64,000 bases of DNA, taken from positions 20,201 through 84,200 of the forward strand of contig CANTFL010000999.1 of the NCBI GenBank assembly GCA_947650285.1, written 5' to 3'. How positions within the stretch are numbered: the stretch's first letter is position 1; each line of letters begins with the position of its first letter. The position numbers were made by a program, and so were the translations under genes. Source of the stretch: Hyaloperonospora brassicae (lineage: Eukaryota; Oomycota; Peronosporomycetes; Peronosporales; Peronosporaceae). This document shows, in pieces, positions 12,735-24,079 of this stretch. The notes beneath the pieces were generated by a model. The model was not told the origin of the DNA and searched no databases. It saw nothing but the letters and a program-made list of their open reading frames with translations.

Positions 12735-12955
12735 GTGTTGGAACAGCTAAGGCATACCTACATGGTCGTGGACCTACCCAATCAATGTGTCCTTAAACTG
12801 TATAGAGGATTTTACTTCCACATTAAGCAATTCGGAGCCCTTAGCTACAATATGGTCAAAATTTTAGATTCCTGTCAACGCTGTCGGCTTGCCAAGAGCG
12901 AGGCGTTGAGCCATCTAGAAGGAAGCAAACTTCTTCATATCAATATCGGGTGACT
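12735..12955 (+). pseudogene. Gypsy integrase zinc-binding (H2C2) remnant
   Basis: An open stretch ends in FHIKQFGALSYNM, then DSCQRCRLAKSEA, then a stretch like L-x-P-L-x-I. This is the usual order at the N-terminus of Ty3/gypsy integrase: aromatic-rich helix, C-x2-C within S-C-x-x-C-(Q/R)-x-x-K, then a Pro/Leu linker. The histidine pair upstream is not clear. The fragment stops after a few dozen residues and no reverse transcriptase was seen upstream on this strand. It is a truncated, non-functional copy. Confidence 0.5.
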
Positions 12956-14081
12956 CGTTACATACTACGGTAAGGATTGATTACAATTAATACTAAATGT
13001 AGCGGAAATGATACGTAGATCTTTAATTGAGCAGAGACTTTACTTCTTATAGCCACGACTTATTGACTCTATGTCATTCAAATACGTAATCCATAACAAT
13101 TTGGGATCAAGCTAGTTATACAGTTGAGGAGTTGACTAGATGCCGTATGATCAAAAGCGTAACAGTTGTTACAAATTCAAAGCACCGAATGCACACGCAT
13201 AACACCATACGATAAGAAACTGGTTTTTTAAAAAGGGAGACCGATGATTAACAATGCTCTTGTTTTCGATAAGTACCCTGTACTAAGCACTCTTTGATAA
13301 GCTAACAATTACCCATAGTAATGCTTTTGTTTGACATAAATTAAAGGCTGACAAATCAGACTAAAATAACTAAAGACTAACAGATTTCCCACTCAGTCAC
13401 CAATAACATATATTGTTGGATATCTATGGATGTTGTTGTTAGTACTGTACGGGTCAAAATCATAAAGAGCAGAGAACGTAATTAACGATAATATAGGAGA
13501 TTACAATGGCATATTTTAGGGTCCATAGATAATTCTCTCGAAAGAGGGATGTGCAATAAGTATACGGTGTATGTTACATGGTGATAACTGCCGTGTAACT
13601 CCTTTACAGTCATTAGAGCATAACATTTTATTTTATAAAAAAGTCACTGGGTAAGTAAGTACATGAAACGAACCAAAGTTGCTCATTCAAACAATACGCC
13701 TTTTGACACGCACGCAGAATACGCGACATGTGATTGATGTATGTGTATGTCGAGAATCGGTCTTCAGACTGTCCTCGATTAGAAGAACGGAGGGTGCAAA
13801 ATATGGACAGCCCAATAGTACTTCAAAAATACTACTGCTAAAATGGCAGCAACGACGACAGAGGATAAGAACCTGCAAAAGTCACAGACGCTAATAGCCC
13901 ACATAGCACAATTGCAGCACGCAGTACATGCAGCAGCCTAGGGCACAACATTTGCATCCTGAAGACGTACATGTTTGCGCCCATACGATTCTTTGTCGGC
14001 AATAACTTTAACTCAAGCTCCGGCTATGGTCGCTTTGCCTGTCGTGGAGTGGTGCGATTCAGCTGATGATAAAAATTGTTG
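12956..14081. other. AT-rich sequence without recognisable genes
   Basis: Nothing recognisable follows the integrase remnant. Overlapping open frames at about 13679-13894 on both strands are short and unconvincing. There is no promoter-like element, tRNA signature or repeat that could be supported by eye. Confidence 0.4.
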
Positions 14082-14182
14082 CAGATGGCTCAGTCGACTG
14101 TTAACCAGACCGATGACTTTTATGTCCATGAATGGACATAAAAGTCTTTTTCGGTCTAGTTAATAGTCGATTGTACCATCTG
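14082..14182. repeat. Large foldback palindrome, about 49-nt arms, 2-nt loop
   Basis: The left arm runs from CAGATGG at 14082 to TATGTCCAT ending at 14129. The right arm runs from ATGGACATA at 14132 to CCATCTG ending at 14182. The centre is GA at 14130-14131. The arms match at most positions, with a 2-nt indel near the middle and a handful of substitutions. It could be a small foldback (MITE-like) element or the product of a template switch during replication. No flanking target duplication was identified. Confidence 0.85.
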
Positions 14183-17100
14183 TACGTATCAATTGCAAAT
14201 CATATGATCTTGAGCGTTGAACCAGTGTCGCCTACTTGCTGAACAGTAAGCACAGTACAGTAGTAGAGGAGGAGCGATACTGGCAAAAACCCGATCGCAT
14301 GTTATGAAGTAAAGGAGGGGAACTTCTCGTGTACAACATGTGGGTCTTAACAATGGGAACAAGTTGAGCGTTCCATTATGTGTACTTCTGTGCTCTCACT
14401 TTCTTAGCAACTAGATCGCCTTGGCAACATAAGCTTGACGCCTTCCAATGCGTTTCCACAATGTAGACATAGGTCATCTTCGTCAGAAAGTATACACTAT
14501 CGACAATAAGACCAGGGTAAGGGCTTTCGCTGTGGATGAATGTCTTGCGACGCGCTATGCGACGGCAGTGTCCGTCAGGCCGACACTTCGCCGTGGAGTC
14601 ACGCAATGCACGACCTACAACAGGACTGTCGGTCAGGATGCTCGACTCTCGACGGGATAGTCGCTCTTAGTGTGTTGTTGTGCGCATAACTTGCACCGTC
14701 GTCTCCGAATAAGTAGCGAGTCGCCTGAAGAGCCCGTTCGGCTTCATCACCGGCTTATCCATGTGCTCAAAGGTGGTTGTCGATCACACAATGTACAAAC
14801 GAACGATCTCCATCTCTGCCACAGCTGCACACTGGAGGTGTCGTTTGTGCCACGCAGCTGTATGCCACCTGCGATAGGTCAGGCCGCCTGATGCGTATTA
14901 AGTCTGAGAGAAATTCTGTTCTGAGCAAGGACCGGAACATACTTGCTGCTGCACTCAACACCACGGACTCAAATTGCACACAAAAGACTGCAACTACTAC
15001 ATGCTAGATGATATAAAGTCACAGAGAGTGCAGTCGCGAGCTGGTTCGATCAGTGTCCGCTAAGCCACGTGTTCACAACCCTATGACCATCTATCTTGTG
15101 ACTTACTTGCTGCCGTAGTTTGCTCGAGCGATAGTAAAGGCCTCGTCGGTTGAAGCGTTGTATGCGCGTCCCAATTCTGTCGCGAGATGTCAACTGTCCG
15201 CGTGGCGCCCTTCCGTCTTGCGCGTTGCTGACGGGTTTGTCAGTTCGCGTTTTACGAGATCAAGAATAACAGCTCAAGCTCTCACACCTCGTCAACCATG
15301 AGCTTTCGATCCGATTTCTTCGCTTCTGTTGCTGTTGCTGCCACCTTCACCTCTACCGATAGCCAGACCGCTTGCGCGAGAATAGATAAATGTATGCCAG
15401 CACAAGCAACCTTTTTCTCGGACAGGATGGTAGAATAGGTGAAAACCGTCTCCCTCTCGAGACCTCCCTTGACTGCTGCAATGAGAGACATTGTATTATG
15501 CAGTACGCAAAGCGATCACAGCAGAATCCATAGGAGTGCTCATTTCCATGCCGCGAGCGCGAGCCTCCCTCCCATTCTTGGCTGCGAGATTCCTCTGGTC
15601 AATCGTCAAGGCTAGCAATTGACGATGCGCAGACGCAACACAAAGAGCAAGTAGTCAATGCCCTACGAACTGTCACGTGTTCATTCTATTGTGTTTACTT
15701 GTCCCTGTAGCGTTGTGTTATATATCGTTGGTCACTTTCAGGCCGTTGCCGACCCGCGACGGACAAGATACGATACTACGATAGAGACGGCGCGTCGAAC
15801 AGATAACACGTCGTCATTGTACTTGTTCACAACACTCGTCCTGCCTGATAAACGGGAGAGTGGTAGCGCGTCGCACAAAGTGACTCATACGTTGTGGAAG
15901 CTGCCATGGACAAAGGTACTCCATCCTGTCTGGCACATGCCCTTTCCTTGGCAGTCCTATAGCTAGCGATTCATTGCCACTGTATCGACAATCGAATGGC
16001 ATCTGCCGTGGACGTGTTGTGGACATTCCACGAGCGGGTGTAGCCCCATTGTATAGGTACTATGCACGTGTGACACCAATAAATCACTTGCCGTGCACAC
16101 AACAATCAGCCATCTCGTAGTCCAGCATGTTCATGCTGCATCTATAGGAACGAAGCAACACAACTATCAAGAAAGATAACTGCATCAAAAAAGAGCTCGC
16201 TATCCGTCTACACTCTCTTCATGCACCGCAACGAGCGCAAACTAAGACCGCAGCGTACCCTGTCTTAACGTCAGCAAAGCAAGTGACGCCCAGCAATACG
16301 CACTTGGCTTAACCTCGCAGGCGACAGGACCAAAAGACGAAACGGCGTTCTACGTCGCGCCAAAATTTTTGTTACCTAAAAGACGTGAGACGCCGCGGTC
16401 TCGGTGTGCAATCGATCTGGTGCACGCGAGGCCGTGTAGATGGGTAGTGAGTGTTGATTACGCTTATAACGTCAAGGGTACTGCGGAGAGACCAAACTAT
16501 GAGCCTCAGCGAGGTCTCTACCACCTGTTATTCAAACGTGCTAGCGACAGCTTGCGCGTGACAAGTATATATTCACACTACACTGCTTTGCCATTGCCTG
16601 TGAGTCACGCTTGTCATTTAGTGGTAGTTGCCAGCACTCACGATGATCCTGTCGAGCTCAATCGGCAGTTGCTGTTTTACTCGCAGATTCTGCAACGATG
16701 TGCGGCGAGGCCGATGTCGTTCTGCGGGATTCTGTGCGCGAAATCCAATCGTGAAATCGTGACAGACGAGATACTACCGCATCGACAGCTTGCTTCGTAT
16801 CGTATGCGAATGTCAAAGCTCGATCTTGAGAGGCAGAGGGTCACAAGCTTATTGCAGACGGTGTCAAGCGCAGCTTCGTGTCTGCATACACGACCTGCAA
16901 CGTTTTATACGCGCAAATGGATCCAACTCGAGATAAGCGCATCGGGTCGTCCACTTTGTGCCTGCAACAATCGCACACGAAGTAATACCGGCCCTTTCAC
17001 CGTAACATCGTTAGCTGACCTTACACACGGCAGCAGCACATTATCAATTCTCTTGCTGCTCTCCTTCCTGTTTCGCCAAGAAGAGGAGAAGGAAATATAC

Positions 17101-20100
17101 CCCGATACAGCAAAATAGGACATAGCTGTGCGGTCCTTGCAGCCGCCCTCACACTAACAGATCAAGGAAGTAATCACGATGGAGATGGCTTCTCTGGAGA
17201 CAAAGGGAGAAATCGTGTTCGGGCGCTCACGTGGTTTCGAGTGCATACCATTCTTTTGTACGCGCATATGTGCGCTGCCTGTCGAAATACAATCATGCCC
17301 ATTCTCGCCGTTTGCACGGCATTCGTATTTGACCCGAAGCTAAATCGCATATCCGGCCGCATCGAACGTGTCAGTGGGCGGGCGTTTCGCAACTAAAGGA
17401 AGCTGCTCCTTTGCTTGTTGGCCGGTAAAATCGTAAGTACTGCCGTATTACGTGCGATGTGCCGCCTGGGTTCGAACTAACCACATGGAAGTTGCATGTC
17501 GTGAAAGAGGACATTCCAAATAGCAAGTCTGTAACACCTAGAGCGATCAGATCTACAAGAGCACGTCACGCTACAGTCTGCATGTCATTCTGAAGAGCAA
17601 CGGATGATCCGATGTCGATTACTCGTCAACCCCGCCACGATTTGCTTGTTCTTTTCTCTTACGCAAGAAACCATCCTTTGACTACCGTGAGCACATGTGA
17701 AGCACTTGTTTCAGCCGATATGATCCGCAGTGTCACTGATCTCCTTCATGCGGCCAACTAGGATGCACAAAGGGTCGTTGTAAAATCCATGTACGACACT
17801 TGCGTTGCACATGCTTCGCATACGTACCAAACTCTATGATGCTGCTTGCTGGAAGCAACGATGGCAAGAGGAAACATGAGCTGCCCTAAACGACCGTAAT
17901 ACAGCCGGATCGGTTATGGTCTACCTTTCGTATCCTTCATACATGAGTTTTGGTAACGTAGATGACTCGATCAAGACTAGTCAGCATTGGGAACACAAAG
18001 TGTCCTCAAGCTCACGATTGTAGTGCACGTTATGCTTTTGAGGCGACTAGTGTTGGTAATGGAACTCAAAAGTTTGATCTCGTAGTGTTCGTCCATCATC
18101 TATACGTGCTTGGCATTACCGTAGATGTCGACCAGAATGATGCTGTCAATGTCAAGTACATGCGGCAGATGTCCATGTGTACCTAACTACCCAGTGTTTC
18201 ATCCGCGGAATACGTGCAACATAAGATCATAATAGAATCAACACAATGAGAAGCAACTACAAGATATATTGGTGGTAGATATCAACATCGGACACTGCAC
18301 GACACAACGCACGCTTAGAGAATAGCACTTTCTCTGTTTAGTGCCGATGGGCTGTAGGCACAGGCACAACATGTCCGATGTACGTCATCTTCTACTACAT
18401 AGCATCGCTAGTATCCGTCAAGAACACGTGTTTTATCACGGTTGTTGTAGTGATTGCTCTGGACGCCGTGAAGTTTACGCTCATATTACTTGCACGAATA
18501 GTGAAAAGTAACTCGGACAAACGTTGCAGCGCATATTCAAGCAGTGTTCTTGCACCGCTTGTGCTTCAAAGTCTCGTATCCGTTCGAGTGATGTAGAAGG
18601 AGATCTTGTTTGCTGGTACTTCTTTGAAGACACGGTATTATCTGCGAGAAGCGAGCAAGTGCTGGTCAGCACTCATATTTTGTAAGCACATATGTTGGTC
18701 AACGCTGTCTTTGTACAGCAATGCTGGTCAACATTATCATTTTTATCGTATGGCCGACCTACTTCCAGAAAACCACCACGGTAGGTCTCTGATAGAGTCG
18801 AATGAAATATTAAAGAGGGTAATGAACTGGAACGAGGTCGTCATCACATGAACACACGATATTCCGTACCAAAGATGCTACGCGAGTAGGTCCTTTATCC
18901 ACGACAGTCGCTTCGTGCCGTGGTAGCATAAGCTGACGGACTGACTTGCTTTGATATGTGATATGCTCGAAGAGGTCGTCAAACTGTTCGTCGCAGTCGA
19001 TACGATAGACGAGACCCTATATCACATTCAGTGGTGATATATCGGATGCGTCCAGATCCCATACGTCGTACAGAATCATCTGTAGGGTTAGGAAACATCT
19101 GCATTTTAGCTCGTGATTGTGATTGTTACGCCAGTTTCAATGTCATACTATATTACCAAAATGGGATAATTACGAAAGATGAGCACGTGCGAAAACTGAA
19201 TACCCGCTTCTGAACTTCCCAGTCTGTCACTACAGTAAAAGAACCCTCACGCCATTTACATCAGCATAGTCAATCAACAAATCACCTCCACAAAAGCAGA
19301 GGAAAACTAGTCGGTCATAGACCGTAATATTAGTAACCCACACACTACCCTAAAAACATCCATGAACTCACGCTTCATATGTATACATACATAGATCGCT
19401 GAACACGCCGGCTACACGATGCTCGCACAGATATGTAAGTGTTCGGAATACTGTATCAAAAAAATCAAGCATAAAGGAGAGTATAGCCAGACAGATTGTA
19501 GCATGAGCACGGACCACTGGCTGATGTACAAACGGTCGCACATACACTTCGTGTAACAAGGTACGCTCGTTACATTTTGATATTATTACCAAATATCAAC
19601 GCAAATATTATTGAAGGAGATACTATTATCGGTATGACCCGAAAAGGTGTAATACGTAGCAATTCCGTTCACTGGGTTGATAGCGGCCTTCCACACAAAG
19701 TGTTCAATCAGTGACGGACGCGCGCAACTTATTGTGCGCGATTGATAGCAGTTTATGGATGTACAAAGACATCGTTTAAGCATATTGAAATTGACTTTGG
19801 ATTCCACGATTGATCACTAAATACCCTTTCAATTCCCCTTTTTACAAATGCGTTTGATAGTTGTTCCAATTTTCTACGCACGTACGCGCACGTGTGGATT
19901 GATGCATCCTCCGACATCTGATGTTGTGACGGTCAAATTATAATGTGTTCCATACATGTCGGATGGACCGTTACACTCCGCGCCTCGTAATATCGTAAAA
20001 TGATCTTTTTATCAACTGCTCCGTCACTTAACGAACTCGCAGATGCTGCTTATACAGCTGTGGTGTCAGACAATGATACCAATACCGTATATATGCATAC

Positions 20101-21610
20101 ACCGCACTTTCGCAATGCGCGGGGTAGCTCATAAACAAAAAAGAAGCTTAGATGCCACGAAACACCGTGTCGCACAACTCGACTCTACACTTTTTACATC
20201 TTGATCATTCATAATATCATGAAACGGATATCACGGGCAGGTGACATTCGGACACATGGTATTCACTGCAAAAGCGACGAGAAGAAGGAGAAGAAGGCAA
20301 TGCTTACCAAGCACAGACGAGGACGATTGTCGGGATTCATGGGCTAGTTATGGGCTTGCACACCCATTAGAACGTTTAGCGCGCGAACGTCAGCACCACG
20401 CGATGAGTAATCTCTCGTCTTTGCTTTCGCATTTCTAGACCTTCGATGGTTGCCTTTCGCTTATCAAAGAGCCGCATTCGACCGATCATACGCACCGCAG
20501 CGCGGAGTAATGTGTCCTCATCAGGACGACCATACCCTGCTAGTGTCCGTCCGCACCGCACTCATCCTTGCCAAGATGGATTGGCTAAAAATACAAGATC
20601 AGGAACACGTGCTGCATAAAACGTGTCAAAGGCTTTTTTGCAGTACCTGGTCGAGTAAATGCTGCTTTAAGCACATGCAAGGTCCACCTAGGACACCATC
20701 AGTTTATCCGACCAAAGAAGGTCAAATTGGAACAGAGTTCCAGTAAAGTCGCCGGACGAAAAGCTCGAATACTGCCTGCCAACTTATGCAACTACTTTTG
20801 CCGATCTGTTGCTAGTATGAGCAATCTCGACGTAGTTAGAGTGTACACGTCTGTACTTGGTCACTGACAACATCCTCAAGTTACGACAAATGACAAGTAT
20901 GTGAAACGGGACATCCCAAAGGAGCACCGTCTTAGCAAACGGAGAGCGAACTCATTACACGCCGAACCGTCCAACATGCTTTCGACTCTTACGCTTGGTA
21001 GCAGGCTCATCCGCGATGAAACGCAATGACGCCACTGCGTATCTGACTGAAATGACGATGGTAAACACTATCTGGACCCGAACGAGTTCCTCTCACTTCA
21101 CCAGTGCAAGCGTCATTCGATCATCTGGAAAGCGATTCGGGGTCACAGTGTTCAGGCGCTAGACACACCCGTACACTTCTATCTACGTGTTGTGGTGTTC
21201 CCATCATACAAAAGCGGTCGATCGCGCATTCGTCAGCAAAGTGCACCATCACTTAGCCAAGCGTCATAGCAGTCTGTCGTCCAGGAACTGACCCACACGC
21301 TTGTTCAGATACTCTCGATGCATGAGCCCACAAAAGGTGGCTCACGTAGCTGTGGGAATCTGATCAAAGATCAAAGCTATATACGGTTCAATGAGCACTG
21401 GACTGCTTCTCTTATCCATCTCAAGTGCCCAAAGGAGGAGCTTCCAGCGCCAAACGCGACACCAGAGTGTAGCGAACGAAGAAAACGAAACAGTGGCAAC
21501 ATACACAATACCGCTTACGATCACCACGACACTGACCAGTCCAATGAGCGACCGTCACTCGCTCGAGGGAAAGCGTACAAACTAGTGACAGTAGCCATCA
21601 CCGCACTCTC
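14183..21610. other. Gene-poor transition zone upstream of TSR3
   Basis: The sequence is less AT-rich than the arm to its left, but I could not support a gene. The longest open frame (16369-17118, 249 codons, plus) starts at TTG, has no domain I recognise and probably persists by chance. A weak triplicated TGCTGGTCA-type motif occurs at about 18661, 18694 and 18723. The moderate GC content would fit decayed repeats or a lost gene, but this is inference. No RNA gene was recognised. Confidence 0.4.
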
Positions 21611-22894
21611 ATGGGTAAGAAACGACTGGATGTCGGACCTGCGGCGCGTAAGGAGCGCCGACGCAGTCGCAGCAACGGCGCTGAGGCCCCGTCGGGTCGT
21701 CGCGACGACGAGAGTGAAGTGAGCTACCGCCGTCGTGCGTTTCCGTTGACGTTGCGCATGTGGGACTTCCAGCAGTGCGATGCCAAGCGCTGCACTGGCC
21801 GCAAACTCTGTCGCTTGGGCTATATCAAGAGCATGAAGCCTGGTATGCACTTCCGAGGGCTTGTGCTGTCGCCTGCAGGTGAACAGGCCGTGTCTGCAGC
21901 AGACCGTGAGCTTGTGGTGGGCACTGGCATCTCTGTGATTGACTGCAGCTGGGCCAAAGTGCAGGAGCTGCCGTACAAGCAGCTCCGGTCGGGCGTGCAT
22001 CGTCTGCTGCCGTTCCTCGTGGCGGCAAACTCAGTGAACTATGGACGTCCGCATAAATTGTCGTGTGCGGAAGCGATTGCCGCGACGCTGTACATTGTGG
22101 GGCTGCAAGACGAAGCCCGTCAACTCATGGGCGAGTTTTCCTGGGGCGCTGAGTTCCTCAAGATCAATGCAGACTGTCTGGCCGCCTATGCATTGTGTGA
22201 GAACAGTGCAGAGGTGGTGAAGGCGCAGGTATGACGATGCAGTGTCATGGGGTGGAGGTTGAATGCCGATGGGTGTGCTGATGCAGAGGGGTCGTGGGTT
22301 GTGTCGTGTATGCGTGTGTGCGAGCAGAACGAGTACTTGGCTGCATGCCAGACCGAGCACAAGGAACGTCAGCAGCGGATGAACTTGCCGAGTCTTGAAG
22401 AGAGTGACGAAGACGACGGCGACGAGGACGAGGACGAAGGAAAAGACGTGGAGCTCGATCGCTTTGGCAATGTCGTGGTGCCTTGTGCAGCGCCAACTGC
22501 AGTTGAGATGCACGATGGTTCCGGTAGCCAAGACTCGGACGAGGAGCTGCAGCAGCGCGAAGATGTATTGCCAATGTCGTCGTCTGCTGAAGACAGTGGA
22601 CGACCGGACTCTGACGAAGAAATCACGTGCTTGCTTGGAAACTTGCACCGCGCGGCTGACTCGGTCAAGAAAACGCACAAGATGCGGGAGGAAGCTCGCA
22701 ACGCCCGTGAGCTTGATAGCGAGAGAGCATATGCGTTTACTTCCATGGAAGACGTTCACCGTCAACAGGTGGCTACAGTATGCTTGGAACGAACGGCCGT
22801 GGCTGTATCTGGTGATGCAGTGCTGCAGCTCCCAACGTCAGTTTTCCACCAGTGGGAACAGGACGACGCAAGTCGAGATCGAGAGAAGTCGTAG
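21611..22894 (+). CDS. TSR3: 18S rRNA aminocarboxypropyltransferase Tsr3
   Basis: Tsr3 transfers the 3-amino-3-carboxypropyl group of S-adenosylmethionine to an N1-methyl-pseudouridine of 18S rRNA, a late cytoplasmic step in 40S maturation. Two exons are predicted, 21611-22228 and 22328-22894, giving 394 residues. The intron (22229-22327, 99 nt) has GTATGA and a GCAG acceptor, and splicing joins ...VVKAQ to NEYLAACQ in frame. The N-terminal metal-binding-like stretch LRMWDFQQCDAKRCTGRKL (about 48-66) is followed by LVLSP, SVIDCSW and the cofactor region FLVAANSVNYGRPHKLSCAEA (about 137-157), all typical of the family. The C-terminal ~150 residues add an acidic Asp/Glu run and low-complexity sequence beyond the catalytic core. 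The start is the first ATG before a basic Lys/Arg-rich N-terminus. It is the only gene between two repeat-rich stretches. Confidence 0.92.
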
Positions 22895-24079
22895 CGTATC
22901 ACACACGTGTGGGCGGTGAACGAGCGGTCGCTGGAAAGAGGCTTATGGAAACTGTTGACGCGTCGGTAACCTCCGTGATTTGTCGTGGTGCAAAAAGCAT
23001 GACAATCGAAAGTGTGCGAAGATGAATGTAAGCAGGCGCATCCTACCCGTGATGTTATATGGCCGGTGCAGCTGTTGACACTGTGCCGTAAATTACTGCT
23101 GCTTTCGACCGACATGTTGGCAGTAATCTACTGCGACTCGCACCGAGATGTTAGCAGTTACTTTACCGCTGTTTTCGATGGTGAATAAAATGTCAGCAAT
23201 GCAGTAAAGTTTTCATACGAACAAAAACGTCTCAAACGCAGAGAGAAGTAAAAGTCCCGCTGTAAAACAATGTCCACAACGTCCAAGAAACCTCGAAAGG
23301 AGTTTGCGATGTTTTTCTTCCAGATCTATCGCTAGGTCTTCCTCTCTCAATCACCTGTCATAAGAGCCTTTCTCAACCCGGATGATCTGGGGATTATGTT
23401 TGGTCTTGTGTCCACGTCTCTCTCTTTCGATTCTTGTAAAGTGATAGTGTGCGTTTTGCATCATAATCTAGCAAGTTTATCGTTGAAGCAAGCTCAGTCA
23501 ATAAGATTGCGCGTAGCAGAGCAGGATAGTTACTCCGTGATGTGGATGTGCCACAAAACCGTTGGCGGACCGTGACTGCCCGATACGTGTACAAAGGGAA
23601 AGACAGTAACTACACGTTCCTTGCATTTCATCATCAACTGAGTGATGATCAGTAAGGAAAGTACGGTTATTGACGTCACCTATATCAACCTCTTTCTATG
23701 TGGCATCGACGCGGCGGAATGTTTCCCAAGAACTGACAATCTGCTATGTAACCACGGATCGCACGAGCTGAACAATGTTTGCAGAATCACCATTGTAGAA
23801 CGAACTGTGCGCTATAAATTGCGAGTACGGCCGCGCATCATCTCTGTCCAGTCCAAGGCTTTGCTGCATGTGACTGAAGACTTGTAGATCTAAACTTTGT
23901 GATTGATACATTGAGACGCATTGGCATCGCTGCCTGAACACGGCGATGAGTCGAACGGGTTCGACACACTTCGTGGCTACGCATTTCCGGTCACATGTGC
24001 AAATTACAGGTACAACGCAAATCCTTTGCTGCACTTATCGAGGAGGGTCTCATCATGTATTTTGCAACATACAAGTGCG
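22895..24079. other. Intergenic, 3' flank of TSR3
   Basis: The region downstream of TSR3 has no supportable gene. Open frames on both strands are short. The minus-strand stretch 23744-24034 may be a further decayed part of the gypsy element to its right (integrase core would be expected here), but no D,D-35-E-type motif was legible. Confidence 0.4.

Noticed and set aside
16369..17118. 249-codon open frame on the plus strand upstream of TSR3.
   Set aside because: It begins at TTG, has no domain or codon signature I recognise and lies in a gene-poor zone. It is best treated as chance openness unless transcripts say otherwise.
17440..17500. GGGTTCGAAC-type sequence resembling a tRNA B box.
   Set aside because: No matching A box or cloverleaf fits the surrounding sequence.
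22031..22765. 244-codon frame on the minus strand over the TSR3 gene.
   Set aside because: It is antisense to a well-supported gene, and its hydrophobic runs mirror the acidic and GAC/GAG-rich codons of TSR3 read backwards.
23744..24034. Minus-strand frame resembling the gypsy reverse-transcriptase linker (MQQSLGLDRDD..., like F-L-G-L).
   Set aside because: In the element's own order it would fall after the RNase H rather than before it, so the resemblance is probably chance.
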